This document shows, piece by piece, positions 35,037 through 46,200 of a stretch of DNA of 64,000 nucleotides (position 1 is its first letter; every line of letters starts with the position of its first letter). Under the pieces are notes generated by a model. That model saw only the letters and a program-made list of their open reading frames with translations. It searched no databases and was not told the DNA's origin. Position numbers and translations under genes: made by a program. This DNA comes from Flavobacteriales bacterium (lineage in GTDB: Bacteria; Bacteroidota; Bacteroidia; Flavobacteriales_F; PHOS-HE28). Where the stretch lies: assembly GCA_016788205.1 (NCBI GenBank), contig JAEUTA010000031.1:168576-232575 (forward strand), read 5' to 3'.

Positions 35037-36931
35037 GCGCGCACGTTCTTCCCTTCGCAGTAGTTGATGAAAGCGCGGTTCACCACGCGGTTGCCGCCGG
35101 GTGTGGGGTATTTACCGGTGAAGTACCAATCGCCGGTGTGCGCTGGACAGGCGGCATGCAGGCCCTCTATGCTCTGGAACACGAGCTTCACTTCCACGCC
35201 CAGGCCTTCAGGGGTCAACATCTCCGCGATCTTATCACTGATGCGCTCCGCAGTGAACGGACGATAGATATCCTTCACCACGTTCTCCTGTTCCGTGAAC
35301 GGCCTGGTCACCATGGCGCGTGCGCGGTCATACACATCGTCGATGATGTTCTCCTGCTTGCTTTCCTTCAGCAGGGCCACGGCGGCCCGGAAGGCCGCGA
35401 GATCGCCCATCTTGGCCATGTCTATGCCATAACAATCCGGATATCGGATCTGTGGAGCGCTGCTTACCACCACGATGCGTTTCGGCTCCAGACGAGCGAG
35501 CATTTTAAGGATGCTCTGCTTCAACGTGGTGCCGCGCACGATGCTGTCATCGATAACCACCAGGTTATCCAACCCTGGTCGCACCGTGCCGTAGGTGATG
35601 TCGTACACGTGGGCCACGAGGTCATCACGGGCATCGTCGCTGGTGATGAAGGTGCGCAACTTGGCATCCTTGATGGCCACTTTCTCCAGACGCGGACGCA
35701 GTGCGAGGATGGACCGAAGCTTCGTCACATCCGTCGAGGCGCCGAGTTCCAGGATCCGGCGTTCTTTCACACGGTCCAGTTCCAGATCCATCTGTTTCAG
35801 CATGCCGTAGCACGCCACCTCGGCGGTGTTGGGGATGAAACTGAAGACGGTGTTCTCCAGGTCATGGTCCACCGCATCAAGGATGGCGGGACACACCGAG
35901 CGACCCAAAGCGATGCGCTCCTGGTAGACGTCGCGGTCGCTTCCCCGGCTGAAGTAGATGCGTTCAAAGCTGCACGCGCGTTTCTCCAGAGGCTCGCGTA
36001 CCTCTTCTTCTCCGTACGAACCATCCTTGCGGATGATGAGCGCATGACCTGGCGTGAGTTCGGATACCTGTTCGGTCTTCAACCCGAACGCCGTCTGTAT
36101 CGCGGGGCGTTCACTGGCCACCACCACCACCTCATCATCGGCATACCAATACGCAGGACGGATACCAGCCGGGTCTCGCAGCACGAACGCATCGCCATGC
36201 CCCATCATGCCGGCCAGCGCATACCCCCCGTCGAAATCCAGGGCGCTATTCACCAGTATCTGGCGCACATCCAGCTGCTCAGCGATGGCCTGGGTGATCT
36301 CCCGGTCGTTCTTCCCGAGTTGCCGGTGTATCTGCGCCAACCGGTCGTTCTCCACATCCAGGAAGTGCCCGATCTTCTCGAGCACCGTCATGGTGTCACT
36401 ACGCTCCTTGGGGTGCTGGCCAATGGAAACGAGCAGGTCGAACAGCTCATCGACATTGGTCATGTTGAAGTTCCCGGCAACGACCAGGTTCCGCGTCATC
36501 CAGTTGTTGAGGCGTCGGCGCGGGTGGCAATTCTCTTCTCCATCCTTGCCGAAGGTGGCGTAACGCAAGTGGCCCAAAAGGACTTCCCCCATGAAGGGCA
36601 TATGCCGTTTCAGGATGCCTGGGTCCGCTCCCGCCAAGGGGTCCACCTTCATGGCATCATCATAGCCCCGGTGTACACGCTCGAAGATCTTCTGGATGGC
36701 CTGCTTGTCCGTACTTCGGGACCGATCGATGTAGTTGAGCCCCGGTTCCGGGTCGAGCTTGATGGTGGCGATCCCAGCGCCGTCCTGGCCCCGATTGTGC
36801 TGTTTCTCCATGAGGAGGTACAGCTTGTTGAGGGCGTACAGGGGGGTGCCGTACCGTTGTTGGAAGTGGCTCAGGGGCTTGCGAAGTCGGATGAGAGCTA
36901 TCCCACATTCGTGCTTGATCGCGTCGCTCAA
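35030..36931 (-). CDS. purF: Amidophosphoribosyltransferase (PurF), TTG start
   Basis: The 633-residue enzyme makes phosphoribosylamine from PRPP and glutamine, the first committed step of purine synthesis. The N-terminal glutaminase domain begins MSDAIKHECGIALIRL; the Cys in HECGIA is the nucleophile and must sit near the N-terminus. EKQHNRGQDGAG and the later VVIDDSIVRGTTLKQSI (PRPP loop) are further signatures. The start is set at TTG because it gives exactly the N-terminus found in flavobacterial homologues, and no ATG/GTG lies nearby. Their unusual length of about 630 residues is matched. A -7 box lies 67 nt upstream. Confidence 0.95.
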   Translation of the reverse strand: MSDAIKHECGIALIRLRKPLSHFQQRYGTPLYALNKLYLLMEKQHNRGQDGAGIATIKLDPEPGLNYIDRSRSTDKQAIQKIFERVHRGYDDAMKVDPLAGADPGILKRHMPFMGEVLLGHLRYATFGKDGEENCHPRRRLNNWMTRNLVVAGNFNMTNVDELFDLLVSIGQHPKERSDTMTVLEKIGHFLDVENDRLAQIHRQLGKNDREITQAIAEQLDVRQILVNSALDFDGGYALAGMMGHGDAFVLRDPAGIRPAYWYADDEVVVVASERPAIQTAFGLKTEQVSELTPGHALIIRKDGSYGEEEVREPLEKRACSFERIYFSRGSDRDVYQERIALGRSVCPAILDAVDHDLENTVFSFIPNTAEVACYGMLKQMDLELDRVKERRILELGASTDVTKLRSILALRPRLEKVAIKDAKLRTFITSDDARDDLVAHVYDITYGTVRPGLDNLVVIDDSIVRGTTLKQSILKMLARLEPKRIVVVSSAPQIRYPDCYGIDMAKMGDLAAFRAAVALLKESKQENIIDDVYDRARAMVTRPFTEQENVVKDIYRPFTAERISDKIAEMLTPEGLGVEVKLVFQSIEGLHAACPAHTGDWYFTGKYPTPGGNRVVNRAFINYCEGKNVRAY

Positions 36932-36998
36932 AGCGGTACCGCTGAGGCCCGGTTGCCGGAGTGGTGAGGCCCACCCCGACGGAGGTCCTACAGCCCCA

Positions 36999-37006
36999 CA
37001 AAGGTA
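36999..37006 (-). promoter_or_regulatory. -7 box TACCTTTG of purF
   Basis: Exact TAnnTTTG match on the minus strand, 67 nt before the TTG start. It predicts a leader of about 60 nt. No guanine-riboswitch-like fold was recognised by eye in that leader. Confidence 0.5.
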
Positions 37007-37129
37007 GGGACCCGCGGTTCCAACACCCCGTTGTGCCGTTCCATCTCTATCGGGCATGTCCGAAGGCAACTTTTGGGGCTATCACCCTGTCTTTTCACGG
37101 TAACTTGGTTCACCCCAGCCGGTACGTTC

Positions 37130-40100
37130 GTGCGCCTCCTCTCCATCGCCGCCTTTTTCGTGTGCTCCATGCCTTGCTGGGCGGGGGGGCCAAAGGCGCG
37201 TTTCACGGAGAATAGAGGCCAATGGCCGAAGCAGGTGCTCTATCGGGCGATGTTGCCCAGCGGGGCCCTTTTCGTCGAGCGTAGCGCATTCACCTATGTG
37301 CTTCAAAAAGGAGGCGGCGGACACGACCACGCCACCGGTCCTGGCCATACGCACGAGCCTTACAGCGCGCATGCCTTTCGCGTGTCCTTCGTCGGTGGCC
37401 AGGCCTCATCCGTCACCACGAACCTGACTCAAACGCATTACGAGAACTTCTTCCTTGGGGACGACCCCGCGCGGTGGGGCACCGGCTGTAGGATCCATGG
37501 CGAGGTGGTGTTGCACGAGGTGTGGCCCGGCATCGACATGCGCATCGATGGACGCGACGGGTTGAAGTATGAACTGCTGGTCGCCCCGGGAGCCGACCCT
37601 GCCCAAGCCCGCTTCCGCTACGACGGACAGGATGGTCTGGAATTGAAGGATGGCGAGCTGCATGTGAGCACTACTGCCGGCAGCCTGGTGGAAGAGGCGC
37701 CCATTTCCTGGCTGTCCTTCTTCGATGGGATCGACAACAAGCGTATGCTGACCCCATCTGCTTACAGGCTGGAGGGCAACGTGGTCAGCTTCGATGTGAC
37801 GGCGAAGAACAGCCTGCCGCTCACGATCGACCCGACGATCGCTTTCGCCAGTTACAGCGGTAGTGAAGGGAACAACTTCGGCTTCACCGCTACTTATGAT
37901 GATGGAGGTCACCTGTACGGCGGAGGCATCGTCTTCGATGTGGGCTACCCCACCACCATTGGCGTGCTGGACGACTCGTTCAATGGTGGCACCATCGACG
38001 TGGGCATCACCAAATGGACGCCGGACGGGACAGGGCTGGTCTGGAGCACCTATATCGGCGGCACGGGCAACGAATCACCGCACAGCATGGTGGTGAACAA
38101 CAACAACGAGCTCTACGTGTTCGGGAGCACCGGCTCGGATGACATGCCAACCACGGCGGGTTGTTTCGATGACACCTTCGATGGGGGCATGCCGCTCACC
38201 TTCATCATCGGATACGGCTATGGCCAGCCCAATGGCACGGACATGTTCGTGGCGCACCTGAACAATGCGGCCACCTCCATGCTGGGCTGCACCTACATCG
38301 GCGGATCCAGTAACGACGGCTTGAATAACGACGCGGCCGTAGCGCACAACTATGGCGACTCCTTCCGCGGCGAGATCATCGTGAACGAAGCGGGAGACCC
38401 CATCGTGGCCAGTACCACGGAAAGCGCCGGATTGCCGGTTGTGGGTGGATCGCAGGCCGTCTACGGCGGAGGAACGCAGGATGGCTACTGTTTCCGGATG
38501 GACCCCACGCTGTCGACCTTGCAATGGTCAACGTACATCGGCGGTTCGGGAACGGATGCTGCATACGGTGTTCAGGTGGACAGCAACGGGGAGCTTTTCG
38601 TTACCGGTGGCACTACGAGCAATGACCTGCCCATGACGGGCACCCCCTTCCGGAACACGTTCGCCGGGTCCACCGATGGATTCATCATGCGCTACAACAC
38701 CGGTGGCGCTTTCGTTGGATCCACCTACCTGGGCACCAGCGCATACGACCAGCCCTACTTCGTGCAACTGAACACGAGCGACGAGGTCTTCGTGGTGGGA
38801 CAGACCCACGGTGACTATCCGGTAACACCGGGCAAGTACGTGGTCAACGGCAGCTCTCAGTTCATCCATAAGCTGGACCACTCGCTCAGCACCTCGTTGT
38901 GGAGCACGCGCTTCGGCAACGGCTCGGGCGACCAGGACCTCTCCCCCACGGCCTTTCTGGTGAGTGACTGTGGGCAGATCTACTTCAGCGGCTGGGGTGG
39001 TTCGGTGAACAGCTTCGCGGGCAATCCCAACAGCACAACACAAGGACTGAACGTGACGGCGGACGCTTTCCAGCCCACCACGGACGGCAGCGACCTTTAC
39101 CTGATGCTCCTGGAGCCTGAAGCAGCAGGCCTTAACTACGCTACGTTCTTCGGTGGGGCCACCAGCCCTGAACATGTGGACGGTGGAACGAGCCGCTTCG
39201 ACAAGAACGGTACCGTGTACCAAGCCGTTTGTGCGGGCTGCCAGAACCTGGACGACTTCCCCACCACACCCGATGCCTGGAGCAACACGAACAATTCCTC
39301 GGGCTGCAACCTCGGCGTTATGAAATTCGACCTTGCGCGTGGTCAGGCCAGCATCGCCATTGATGGACCGACCACGCTGTGCTACCCGGCCACCGCACAG
39401 TTCATCAACAACAGCGTTGGCGGCAACACGTACGCGTGGGATCTCGGCAACGGGCAGACCTCCACCGAGGAAGAACCCGGGACCGAGTACACCACGGAAG
39501 GAACGTTCACCGTTACCTTGATCCTCACGGACAACACCGGTTGCCGTGGGCCGGACACCGCGAGCATCGAGATCAATACCCTGCCACCGCCGGATGTGAT
39601 CGTGGATCCCGTTGCCCCTTTCTGTGTGGGGCTGACCGTTCAATTGCACGCCTCTGGTGGAGACACGTACCTCTGGTCTCCGGCCGAAGGTTTGGATGAC
39701 ATCACCAGCCCTGATCCGACACTCACCACCGAAGTGGCCGGCACCTGGGTGGTGGAAGTGACGACCTTGTGTGGTACCGATCGCGATTCGGTGACCGTGG
39801 ATCCCGGTGAACCCATTGGATCGGCCGGGGAAGATGTGGAGATCTGCCTGGGGGAAAGCACCCCACTGGCGGCCAGTGGCGGCGGCACCTACAGCTGGAA
39901 TGAGGATGCGACCCTCTCCGATCCGCTAAGCGCATCACCTACCGTAACGCCGGTGGATACAACGCTTTACGTCGTGGAGATCACCACGCCGGAGGGATGT
40001 GTGGCCCGTGACTCGGTCATCGTGCGCGTGGTGGCCGGAACACCCGAACCCGGCCTGGAGGACACGCTCATCTGTATCGGAAGCGATGTGCGCCTTGTCG

Positions 40101-40984
40101 CACCCTTCGGTGATACATACGCCTGGGCCGGTGGGCCGGATATCTCCGAGATCACCGCACGCGATCCCGTTGTTGAGCCTTCGCAACCAACGACGTACGT
40201 GGTCACCGTTACGAATGTCTGTGGCAGCATCCGCGACAGCGCCTTCGTTGATGTCGTGGTCCCGCAAGCGGATGCGTGGCCGGACACCACCGTTTGCCCC
40301 GGTGTGCCCATTGCCCTTTTCGCTTCACCAGGTGAAACATACCTCTGGAGCCCGGCCGGGCTTTTGGACGACCCTACGACAAGCAACCCGACCGCCATCG
40401 TTCAGGGCAACACCTTGCTATCCGTGGCCATAACCGATGCACACGGTTGTACGGCATCCGCTCCCGTGCTCCTGAACACGTTCGCCAGGCCTTTGGTCGA
40501 CGCCGGACCGGATCTCGTGATCGAATTCGGCGATCATGCTGCATTGCATGCCACGGGAAATGGGAGTTTCCTGTGGGAGCCCGCCCAGACCTTGGATGCG
40601 GATAGCGTACAAAGCCCTGTGGCCTACACGTTGGAGACCACGTCCTACACCGTCACCATCACCGACGCGAATGGATGTACGGCCACCGATATGGTCTCGG
40701 TGATCCTGCCCGGAACGCTCTTCATCCCCAACACCTTCACCCCGAACGGCGATGGGTACAACGATGTGTTCGGTGCGTGGGGCAAGGACCTGAGCACCTT
40801 GGAACTCTTCATCTACAACCGCTGGGGTGAACTGATCTGGAACACCGAGCAATTGAATGGCCGATGGGACGGCACTTATAAGGGACATGATTCACCCATC
40901 GATACGTACGTGTGGAAGGTGAAAGCCACGGAGCTCACCGGCAGGCAGCACGCACTGGTCGGGCATGTGAATCTGCTCCGCTGA
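37130..40984 (+). CDS. Large secreted SBBP/PKD/Ig protein with CHU_C domain
   Basis: Secreted protein of 1,284 residues. A GTG start gives MRLLSIAAFFVCSMPCWAG as signal peptide. The order is: DUF7948-like N-terminal domain (FTENRGQWPKQVLY, RVSFVGG; about 20-230); SBBP-type beta-propeller repeats (WSTYIGGTGNES, WSTYIGGSGTDA; about 230-650); a PKD domain (TYAWDLGNGQTSTEEEPGTEYT; about 742-817); Ig-like repeats (for example EDVEICLGESTPLAASGGG); and the gliding-associated CHU_C domain (FIPNTFTPNGDGYNDVFG, LFIYNRWGELIWN). Likely a T9SS-exported surface adhesin. It ends 3 nt before the convergent ACMS decarboxylase stop. Confidence 0.87.
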   Translation: MRLLSIAAFFVCSMPCWAGGPKARFTENRGQWPKQVLYRAMLPSGALFVERSAFTYVLQKGGGGHDHATGPGHTHEPYSAHAFRVSFVGGQASSVTTNLTQTHYENFFLGDDPARWGTGCRIHGEVVLHEVWPGIDMRIDGRDGLKYELLVAPGADPAQARFRYDGQDGLELKDGELHVSTTAGSLVEEAPISWLSFFDGIDNKRMLTPSAYRLEGNVVSFDVTAKNSLPLTIDPTIAFASYSGSEGNNFGFTATYDDGGHLYGGGIVFDVGYPTTIGVLDDSFNGGTIDVGITKWTPDGTGLVWSTYIGGTGNESPHSMVVNNNNELYVFGSTGSDDMPTTAGCFDDTFDGGMPLTFIIGYGYGQPNGTDMFVAHLNNAATSMLGCTYIGGSSNDGLNNDAAVAHNYGDSFRGEIIVNEAGDPIVASTTESAGLPVVGGSQAVYGGGTQDGYCFRMDPTLSTLQWSTYIGGSGTDAAYGVQVDSNGELFVTGGTTSNDLPMTGTPFRNTFAGSTDGFIMRYNTGGAFVGSTYLGTSAYDQPYFVQLNTSDEVFVVGQTHGDYPVTPGKYVVNGSSQFIHKLDHSLSTSLWSTRFGNGSGDQDLSPTAFLVSDCGQIYFSGWGGSVNSFAGNPNSTTQGLNVTADAFQPTTDGSDLYLMLLEPEAAGLNYATFFGGATSPEHVDGGTSRFDKNGTVYQAVCAGCQNLDDFPTTPDAWSNTNNSSGCNLGVMKFDLARGQASIAIDGPTTLCYPATAQFINNSVGGNTYAWDLGNGQTSTEEEPGTEYTTEGTFTVTLILTDNTGCRGPDTASIEINTLPPPDVIVDPVAPFCVGLTVQLHASGGDTYLWSPAEGLDDITSPDPTLTTEVAGTWVVEVTTLCGTDRDSVTVDPGEPIGSAGEDVEICLGESTPLAASGGGTYSWNEDATLSDPLSASPTVTPVDTTLYVVEITTPEGCVARDSVIVRVVAGTPEPGLEDTLICIGSDVRLVAPFGDTYAWAGGPDISEITARDPVVEPSQPTTYVVTVTNVCGSIRDSAFVDVVVPQADAWPDTTVCPGVPIALFASPGETYLWSPAGLLDDPTTSNPTAIVQGNTLLSVAITDAHGCTASAPVLLNTFARPLVDAGPDLVIEFGDHAALHATGNGSFLWEPAQTLDADSVQSPVAYTLETTSYTVTITDANGCTATDMVSVILPGTLFIPNTFTPNGDGYNDVFGAWGKDLSTLELFIYNRWGELIWNTEQLNGRWDGTYKGHDSPIDTYVWKVKATELTGRQHALVGHVNLLR

Positions 40985-40987
40985 TCC

Positions 40988-42007
40988 TCAGCTGGTGAAG
41001 CGCCCCCTGTCCATCGACAGCCATTCCAACGCCGCGCCACCCATCAGCAGCTCCTTGGTGGGAAGGTCGTATGGCATGCTCTTGATCAACTCGCCCGGTA
41101 CCAGTTCTCCCAGCGGGAACGGATAGTCCGTCCCCATCGCCACACGGTGTGGTCCCATCTGGTCCACCACGAGCCGCAATATCGCCGGATCGTGCACCAG
41201 CGCATCGATCCAGAAGCGGCCCAGATAGTCGCGCGGGTTCACATCGTTGTCCACGGCGCAAAGGTCCGGGCGCATGACGAAGCCGTGTTCGATACGCCCT
41301 AACGTAGCCGGGAAAGAGCCCCCGCCATGTGCGAATGCAACGCGCAGCTTGGGAACCTTCTCGAACAGGCCACTGAAGATCATGGACGTGATCGCCGTGG
41401 TGGTCTCCACCGGCATACCCACCAGCCAGGACATCCAATACTTGTCCATGCGCTCTGCGCCCATCATGTCCCACGGGTGCACGAACACGGCCAGGTCCAA
41501 TTCCGCGCACGCCTGGAATACTTGCAAGAGGCGAGGCTCACCCAGGTTGAGGCCGTTCACATGCGTGCCGATCTGCACCCCGGCCATGCCGATGCGCTTG
41601 CAACGCTCCAGCTCCTTGATGGCCAGTTCCGGCTCCTGCATAGGAACGGTCCCCAGGCCAACGAAGCGTTCCGGCCAGCGCTGCACGATACCCGCGATAT
41701 GATCGTTGAGGAACATCGAAAGGTCCAGCGTGTCCTGCGGCTTGGCCCAGTAACTGAACATGACCGGCACCGTGCTCAACACCTGCACATGCACGCGGTG
41801 CACATCGCATTCGTTGATGCGTACCTGGGGGTCCCAGCAGTTGGCCTGCACCTCGCGGAAGAACTTGTCGTCCATCATCATGCGGGCGCATCCCGGCTTG
41901 TGATGGTCCAGGTGGATGAAACCCCGGTAGCCGTAACGACGACCGAAATCCGGGATGTGCTCCGGAAGTATGTGCGTATGGATGTCGATCGAGAACAGCT
42001 CGGCCAT
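40988..42007 (-). CDS. nbaD: 2-amino-3-carboxymuconate-6-semialdehyde decarboxylase (ACMSD)
   Basis: Amidohydrolase-family decarboxylase of 339 residues. It converts 2-amino-3-carboxymuconate semialdehyde, the ring-cleavage product of 3-hydroxyanthranilate, to 2-aminomuconate semialdehyde and so diverts carbon from spontaneous quinolinate formation. Zinc ligands: H10 and H12 in IDIHTH, His in FVHPWDMMG, His in [10 protein letters not shown] and Asp in MGTDYPFP. The family segment [16 protein letters not shown] is diagnostic. The ATG at 42007 places [12 protein letters not shown] at the N-terminus, 10 nt downstream of the dioxygenase gene, forming an operon with the preceding pathway step. Confidence 0.95.
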   Translation of the reverse strand: MAELFSIDIHTHILPEHIPDFGRRYGYRGFIHLDHHKPGCARMMMDDKFFREVQANCWDPQVRINECDVHRVHVQVLSTVPVMFSYWAKPQDTLDLSMFLNDHIAGIVQRWPERFVGLGTVPMQEPELAIKELERCKRIGMAGVQIGTHVNGLNLGEPRLLQVFQACAELDLAVFVHPWDMMGAERMDKYWMSWLVGMPVETTTAITSMIFSGLFEKVPKLRVAFAHGGGSFPATLGRIEHGFVMRPDLCAVDNDVNPRDYLGRFWIDALVHDPAILRLVVDQMGPHRVAMGTDYPFPLGELVPGELIKSMPYDLPTKELLMGGAALEWLSMDRGRFTS

Positions 42008-42017
42008 CACTGTGGAC

Positions 42018-42548
42018 TTAGACGAATCTCGGATCCACATCCATCACATGTCCACACTGCTTGCAGGTGCGATACTGCTCGTTGCCATAGAATTCCCGGA
42101 AGCGTGGCAGGAAGTCCTTCTCGATGTTGTTAAGCACGAAACGGTATTCATGCAGCAGTGCATTGCATCGCTCGCAATACCACTGCAGTCCGTCCTCCAG
42201 TTCGCGATCGTCCCGCTTCACCTCGATCACAAGACCCACCGTACCAGGGCCACGGCGCGGCTGGTGCGGAACGCGGCCCGGGAGCAGGAACATCTCCCCT
42301 TCCTTGATCGGGATGGTCACCGCTTCGCCATCTTCCTGAATGCCGACCTCGATATCCCCCTCCAATTGGTAGAAGAGCTCCTCGGTCTCGTTCCAATGAT
42401 AGTCCTTGCGTGCGTTCGGCCCCCCCACGACCATCACGATGTAGTCACCCGCATCCGCGTAGAGGTTCTTGTTCCCCACCGGCGGCTTTAGCAGATCGCG
42501 GTTGTCAGCGATCCATTGTTTCACGTTGAAGGGTCTGCGGATAGGCAT
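42018..42548 (-). CDS. nbaC: 3-hydroxyanthranilate 3,4-dioxygenase
   Basis: Cupin dioxygenase of 176 residues that opens the ring of 3-hydroxyanthranilate. The iron ligands H51, E57 and H95 occupy the same positions as in the characterised Cupriavidus enzyme. The bacterial C-terminal rubredoxin-like iron site is present (CERC and CKQC). [14 protein letters not shown] and [17 protein letters not shown] are characteristic. It is immediately upstream of the ACMS decarboxylase. A -7 box lies 21 nt before the start. Confidence 0.97.
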   Translation of the reverse strand: MPIRRPFNVKQWIADNRDLLKPPVGNKNLYADAGDYIVMVVGGPNARKDYHWNETEELFYQLEGDIEVGIQEDGEAVTIPIKEGEMFLLPGRVPHQPRRGPGTVGLVIEVKRDDRELEDGLQWYCERCNALLHEYRFVLNNIEKDFLPRFREFYGNEQYRTCKQCGHVMDVDPRFV

Positions 42549-42569
42549 GGCGCGGAGCTGGTTGCGCCT

Positions 42570-42577
42570 CGAAGGTA
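42570..42577 (-). promoter_or_regulatory. -7 box TACCTTCG of the dioxygenase/decarboxylase operon
   Basis: TAnnTTCG match on the minus strand, 21 nt before the dioxygenase start. A small hairpin (ACGGGG-ACG-CCCCGT, 42576-42590) overlaps its upstream edge and may end transcription of the preceding gene. Confidence 0.45.
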
Positions 42578-42591
42578 CGGGGACGCCCCGT

Positions 42592-43095
42592 TCAGTCCTT
42601 TCCCGCCCTGCCGGACATGAGCAGCAATGCTCCGTTGGTGCGCATCATGTCAGCCGTGTATTGATAGTCCTGTACGAAGGCCTTCGCGCCACGATCGTAA
42701 CGCACGATGGCGAACGGAAAATCCAGCTCATCGGTATCGGCCCCCTCGTACTTCTCGGCCTTCAGCATGCTCATGGCCATTTCTATCGGCGCGATATCCA
42801 CCAGGTCCTTGGGCAGCTCGCCGCGGGTATCAACGATCACACGCTTGGGCAGGAAACCTTCCTTGCGGAACTCGATGGCGAACTCCTCGCCCAACCCGAG
42901 CACCACGCCGAAGCGCCCACTGCGCTCCGTGATCTGGCGACCCACGACCTCGTTGCCTTTAAAGGTGATCACCTCACAGCCTTCCAACTTGGCATCGCCC
43001 TGCGATACCCGTCCGTTGATGGGCAGACCCAAGGGACCTTGAGCCATGGAACAGCTCAGCGAGAGCGCGAGCAACGGGGAGAGCCATATGCGCAT
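42592..43095 (-). CDS. Exported carboxypeptidase-regulatory-like protein
   Basis: A 167-residue exported protein (signal MRIWLSPLLALSLSCSMAQG). The middle part (LPINGRVSQGDAKLEGCEVITF, SGRFGVVLGLGEEFAIEFRKEGF) resembles a carboxypeptidase-regulatory-like/transthyretin-type beta domain. The second half (YEGADTDELDFPFAIVRYDR) has no recognised family. It precedes the dioxygenase on the same strand but a hairpin and a promoter box lie between them, so co-transcription is uncertain. A signal peptidase I or II site cannot be decided by eye, because SLSC could be a lipobox. Confidence 0.75.
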   Translation of the reverse strand: MRIWLSPLLALSLSCSMAQGPLGLPINGRVSQGDAKLEGCEVITFKGNEVVGRQITERSGRFGVVLGLGEEFAIEFRKEGFLPKRVIVDTRGELPKDLVDIAPIEMAMSMLKAEKYEGADTDELDFPFAIVRYDRGAKAFVQDYQYTADMMRTNGALLLMSGRAGKD

Positions 43096-43151
43096 GACAG
43101 GCGTTTTGCCCGTTATACGCAGCCTTGGCTTGCAGGTTCATCCCGCTCCAA

Positions 43152-43187
43152 AAAGGGAAGGGCGGGATCGCTCCCGCCCTTCCCTTT
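43152..43187. terminator. Rho-independent terminator
   Basis: Perfect 16-bp stem AAAGGGAAGGGCGGGA/TCCCGCCCTTCCCTTT with loop TCGC, directly downstream of the minus-strand T9SS gene ending at 43201. Confidence 0.9.
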
Positions 43188-43200
43188 CTTTCGTTCATCC

Positions 43201-46200
43201 CTATCGTACCGCCAGGCGCAGGTTCGTCACGCTGGCGCCATCGTTCAAGCGAACCGTGTACGCGCCAGGTGTCAGGCTTTCGCTGCCGGAAAGCACCAGC
43301 ACTTGTCCGTTAGTGACGGCGGTGCGCTGCCCCAGCACAAGTCGACCGCCCATGTCGATCACCTCGATGGTCGCCATGGTGCCCATTCCAGCGTAGCGGA
43401 CATTGACGTCGGCGTTGGCCGGGTTCGGGAACAGGCTCCACGCACCTTCCTCGCTTTCCTGGATGTTGCTGCACACCTCCACGGTCACGCTGACGAAGTC
43501 GCTGCTGAAGTCGATGCACTCGCCGTCCGTCGTGATGTCGGCCGCATCAGCACCCGCTTCGGTCCCCAGCAGGGCGCCGTTGTGCGAGATGCCCCGGATG
43601 CGGTAGTTGCCCATCGGCAGGGCGTTGAAATCGAGCGAACCCATGGCCATCAGCGCCACAACGATGTTGTTCTCGTCCATGACCACGTAGCTGTAGTCCT
43701 CGATGGAGTTGCTGCTGTTGATCACATCCAGCACATCGGGGTCCCCATCCTGGCAGATGGACACACCCGTGGAGCCGTCACCCAGCGTTACCGAAGCACC
43801 ATCGCAGATGTAGGTGGGAGCGGCACCGCTCACGCACAAGGTGAACGATCCTCCGCTACCAGCGCCGAGGTCGCTGTAGATCCGGATCCAGTAGTCGGTG
43901 TTCGGTACCGTGGTCACATCGATCGGAACGGCCGGATTGATCTCGCAGACCAGCTCCGTTCCTCCTTCGCAGGCATCGCTCACGGCAATGCCCCAATCCG
44001 TCATGGTACCTGGGTCGAAGATCAGGCTGATCTGTGTGTTCTGCGCGCTGTTGAAGCGGTACCATACATCGGCGTAGGAAGCGGTGGTGGCATCGCAGCC
44101 CGGTTCGTTGCCCACCTGCTGTGTGGCGTACGTGTTGTTGCCGTTCACCGAGTGGGTGGAGCACTCCTCCACCACGCTCACGGAAACCTCGATCGCTGCG
44201 GAACAATCATCGTTCAGCGGACGGCAATCCTCCACCACGATGGCGGCTCCTTCCACATCCAGGCTGGCGCAGATGGATCCTCCACCGGGGATGAGCAAAG
44301 CGTTCACATCGCCGCCCGTGGTCTCGCCGATCACGATGGTACCAAGGTCCAAGGTCGCCGAATCGTACACCAGCGTGTGTATGGTGTAGGCTCCGGGGCC
44401 GGACACCTCGAAGGAAGGCGTGGCGGCAGTGGCCTGGATCACCAGGTCCTGGCCCAGCGTAAGTACGAAGGTGGTGGTGAAGCCTGAGGGCACCACGGCA
44501 TCTTCATTGGCGGTGGCGCCGATGGTGACCGGCGTGTTGGGGTAGCACAGCAGCGCGTCATCCGCTGTCAGGCTGCCTGCATCGGCGGTGCAGCAATTGA
44601 GCACCGTGATGATGGCTCCGGAAAGGTCCAGGCTGCCACAGATGGTCCCCCCACCTTCCACGAAGAGCCCGCGCAATTGTACCGCCGTGGTGGTGCCGAA
44701 TACGATGGCCTGCTCCGGATCCAACGTGCTGGGCTCGTACACGAAAGCGTGGATGGTGTAAGCCCCCAGCGCGTTCACCGTGAACGAAGGGTCCGTGGAC
44801 AGTTGTTGGATGATGTGATCAGGTCCTTGAGAGAGCACGTAGGCAAGCACGTAGCCCGTGGGGATCGCCGAAGGTGTTTCGACCACGGCGCCTACCGGTG
44901 AAGTACCGCCCACCAGACACTCGAAGGACGACACCGGGTCCAAAGCTCCGGCTAGGGCATCGCAGCAAAGAACGACAGCCGTGGTGGCACCCGTAAGGTC
45001 CAGGCCAGCGCAGGTGCTGCCGCCTCCTTGGATCAGCAGCGCGTTGATCTCCGCTGCCGTTGACTCGCCGAAAACGATGGCTCCCAGATCAAGCGTCGCC
45101 GGGTCGTAGACCAGGGTATGAACGGTGTACGTGCCCGCATCGGAGACCTGGAACGAAGGCACCGCATCGGCCTGCTGGATCACGAGATCCTGGCCGGAGG
45201 TAAGCACGTACACGCGATCGTATCCGCTCGGCACAACGGCATCGCCGTTTGCTGTTGCGCTCACCGTCACCGTACCATCCAGGCAGACCTCGCTCGCATC
45301 CGCGGTCAGCGTGCCAGCATCGGCGTCGCAGTTGGCCACCGGCACCTCCACCACGCAGATGTCGAACGTGGTGGTGCGCGGCGTGCCCGCATACCAATCG
45401 AACACGCGCACCAGATAGGTCTCGCCTACGACAAGGGATGTGCTCGAAACCGTTTCACCCGTACCGAACACGGTGGAGGTACCGCACGCGAGCGATGCCG
45501 TGGCCGGGCACGCACTGCTGAAGAGCTCGATGCCCGGTGCGAACTCCGCGCTGGGCACTACCGTGATATCGTGCGCGCTGGACGTGGCCACGAACGAGAA
45601 CCAGACGCCATCGGAAACATCGCCGTTACCGCAACCGATGCCCGTGGTGCCCGCTACCGTGGCACCGGCCACCGTGGCGTTGGTGGGCGTGCAGGTCAAT
45701 GCCGGTGTAAGGGGTATGGGCGCGCTGCAAACCGCGTTGGCCGGGGCCACCCCGGTGCAGGCCGCAGCGATGAAGCTGATGCTGTAGTTGCCGCTGGAAC
45801 CAGGGGCCTCCAGAACGGGGTAGTAGTACGTTCCGGCCGGCAGGTCCTGGAAGCGGATGCCGAAGTTGCCATCCCCGCAGATGTTGCTGATCACGCCTGC
45901 CGAGTTATTGAAGACCAGGTTGGTGAGCGGGCAGCCGACACCCAGATAGGCCAACCCTCCCATGAAGGCCGGCGAGGTGCCGCAATAGCTTACGGTAAGG
46001 TCGGTGCACTGCGTGGTGGTGAAGCCCTCCCACACCAACGTGGCGCCCAACACGGGATCCGTGAGCGAACCTTGGTTATTGCCGGTAACGGTGACCGGTG
46101 TGCCGATCGTTACGGGCACCACACCGGCGCCGGTGCAAAGCGTATTCGGCGGCGTGGAGCCTGGCGCCGCCAACGCCGCTGGGTTGGAACGGTCCGCGCC

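Noticed and set aside
34568..36967. A 799-codon open frame on the plus strand, mostly antisense to purF
   Set aside because: It lies opposite an unquestionable PurF and has no family signature. Long antisense frames are expected at this GC content.
42469..44487. A 672-codon plus-strand frame across the minus-strand dioxygenase, exported protein and T9SS gene
   Set aside because: It overlaps three well-supported genes on the other strand; its translation has no recognisable domain and is rich in Arg and His, as expected of a shadow frame.
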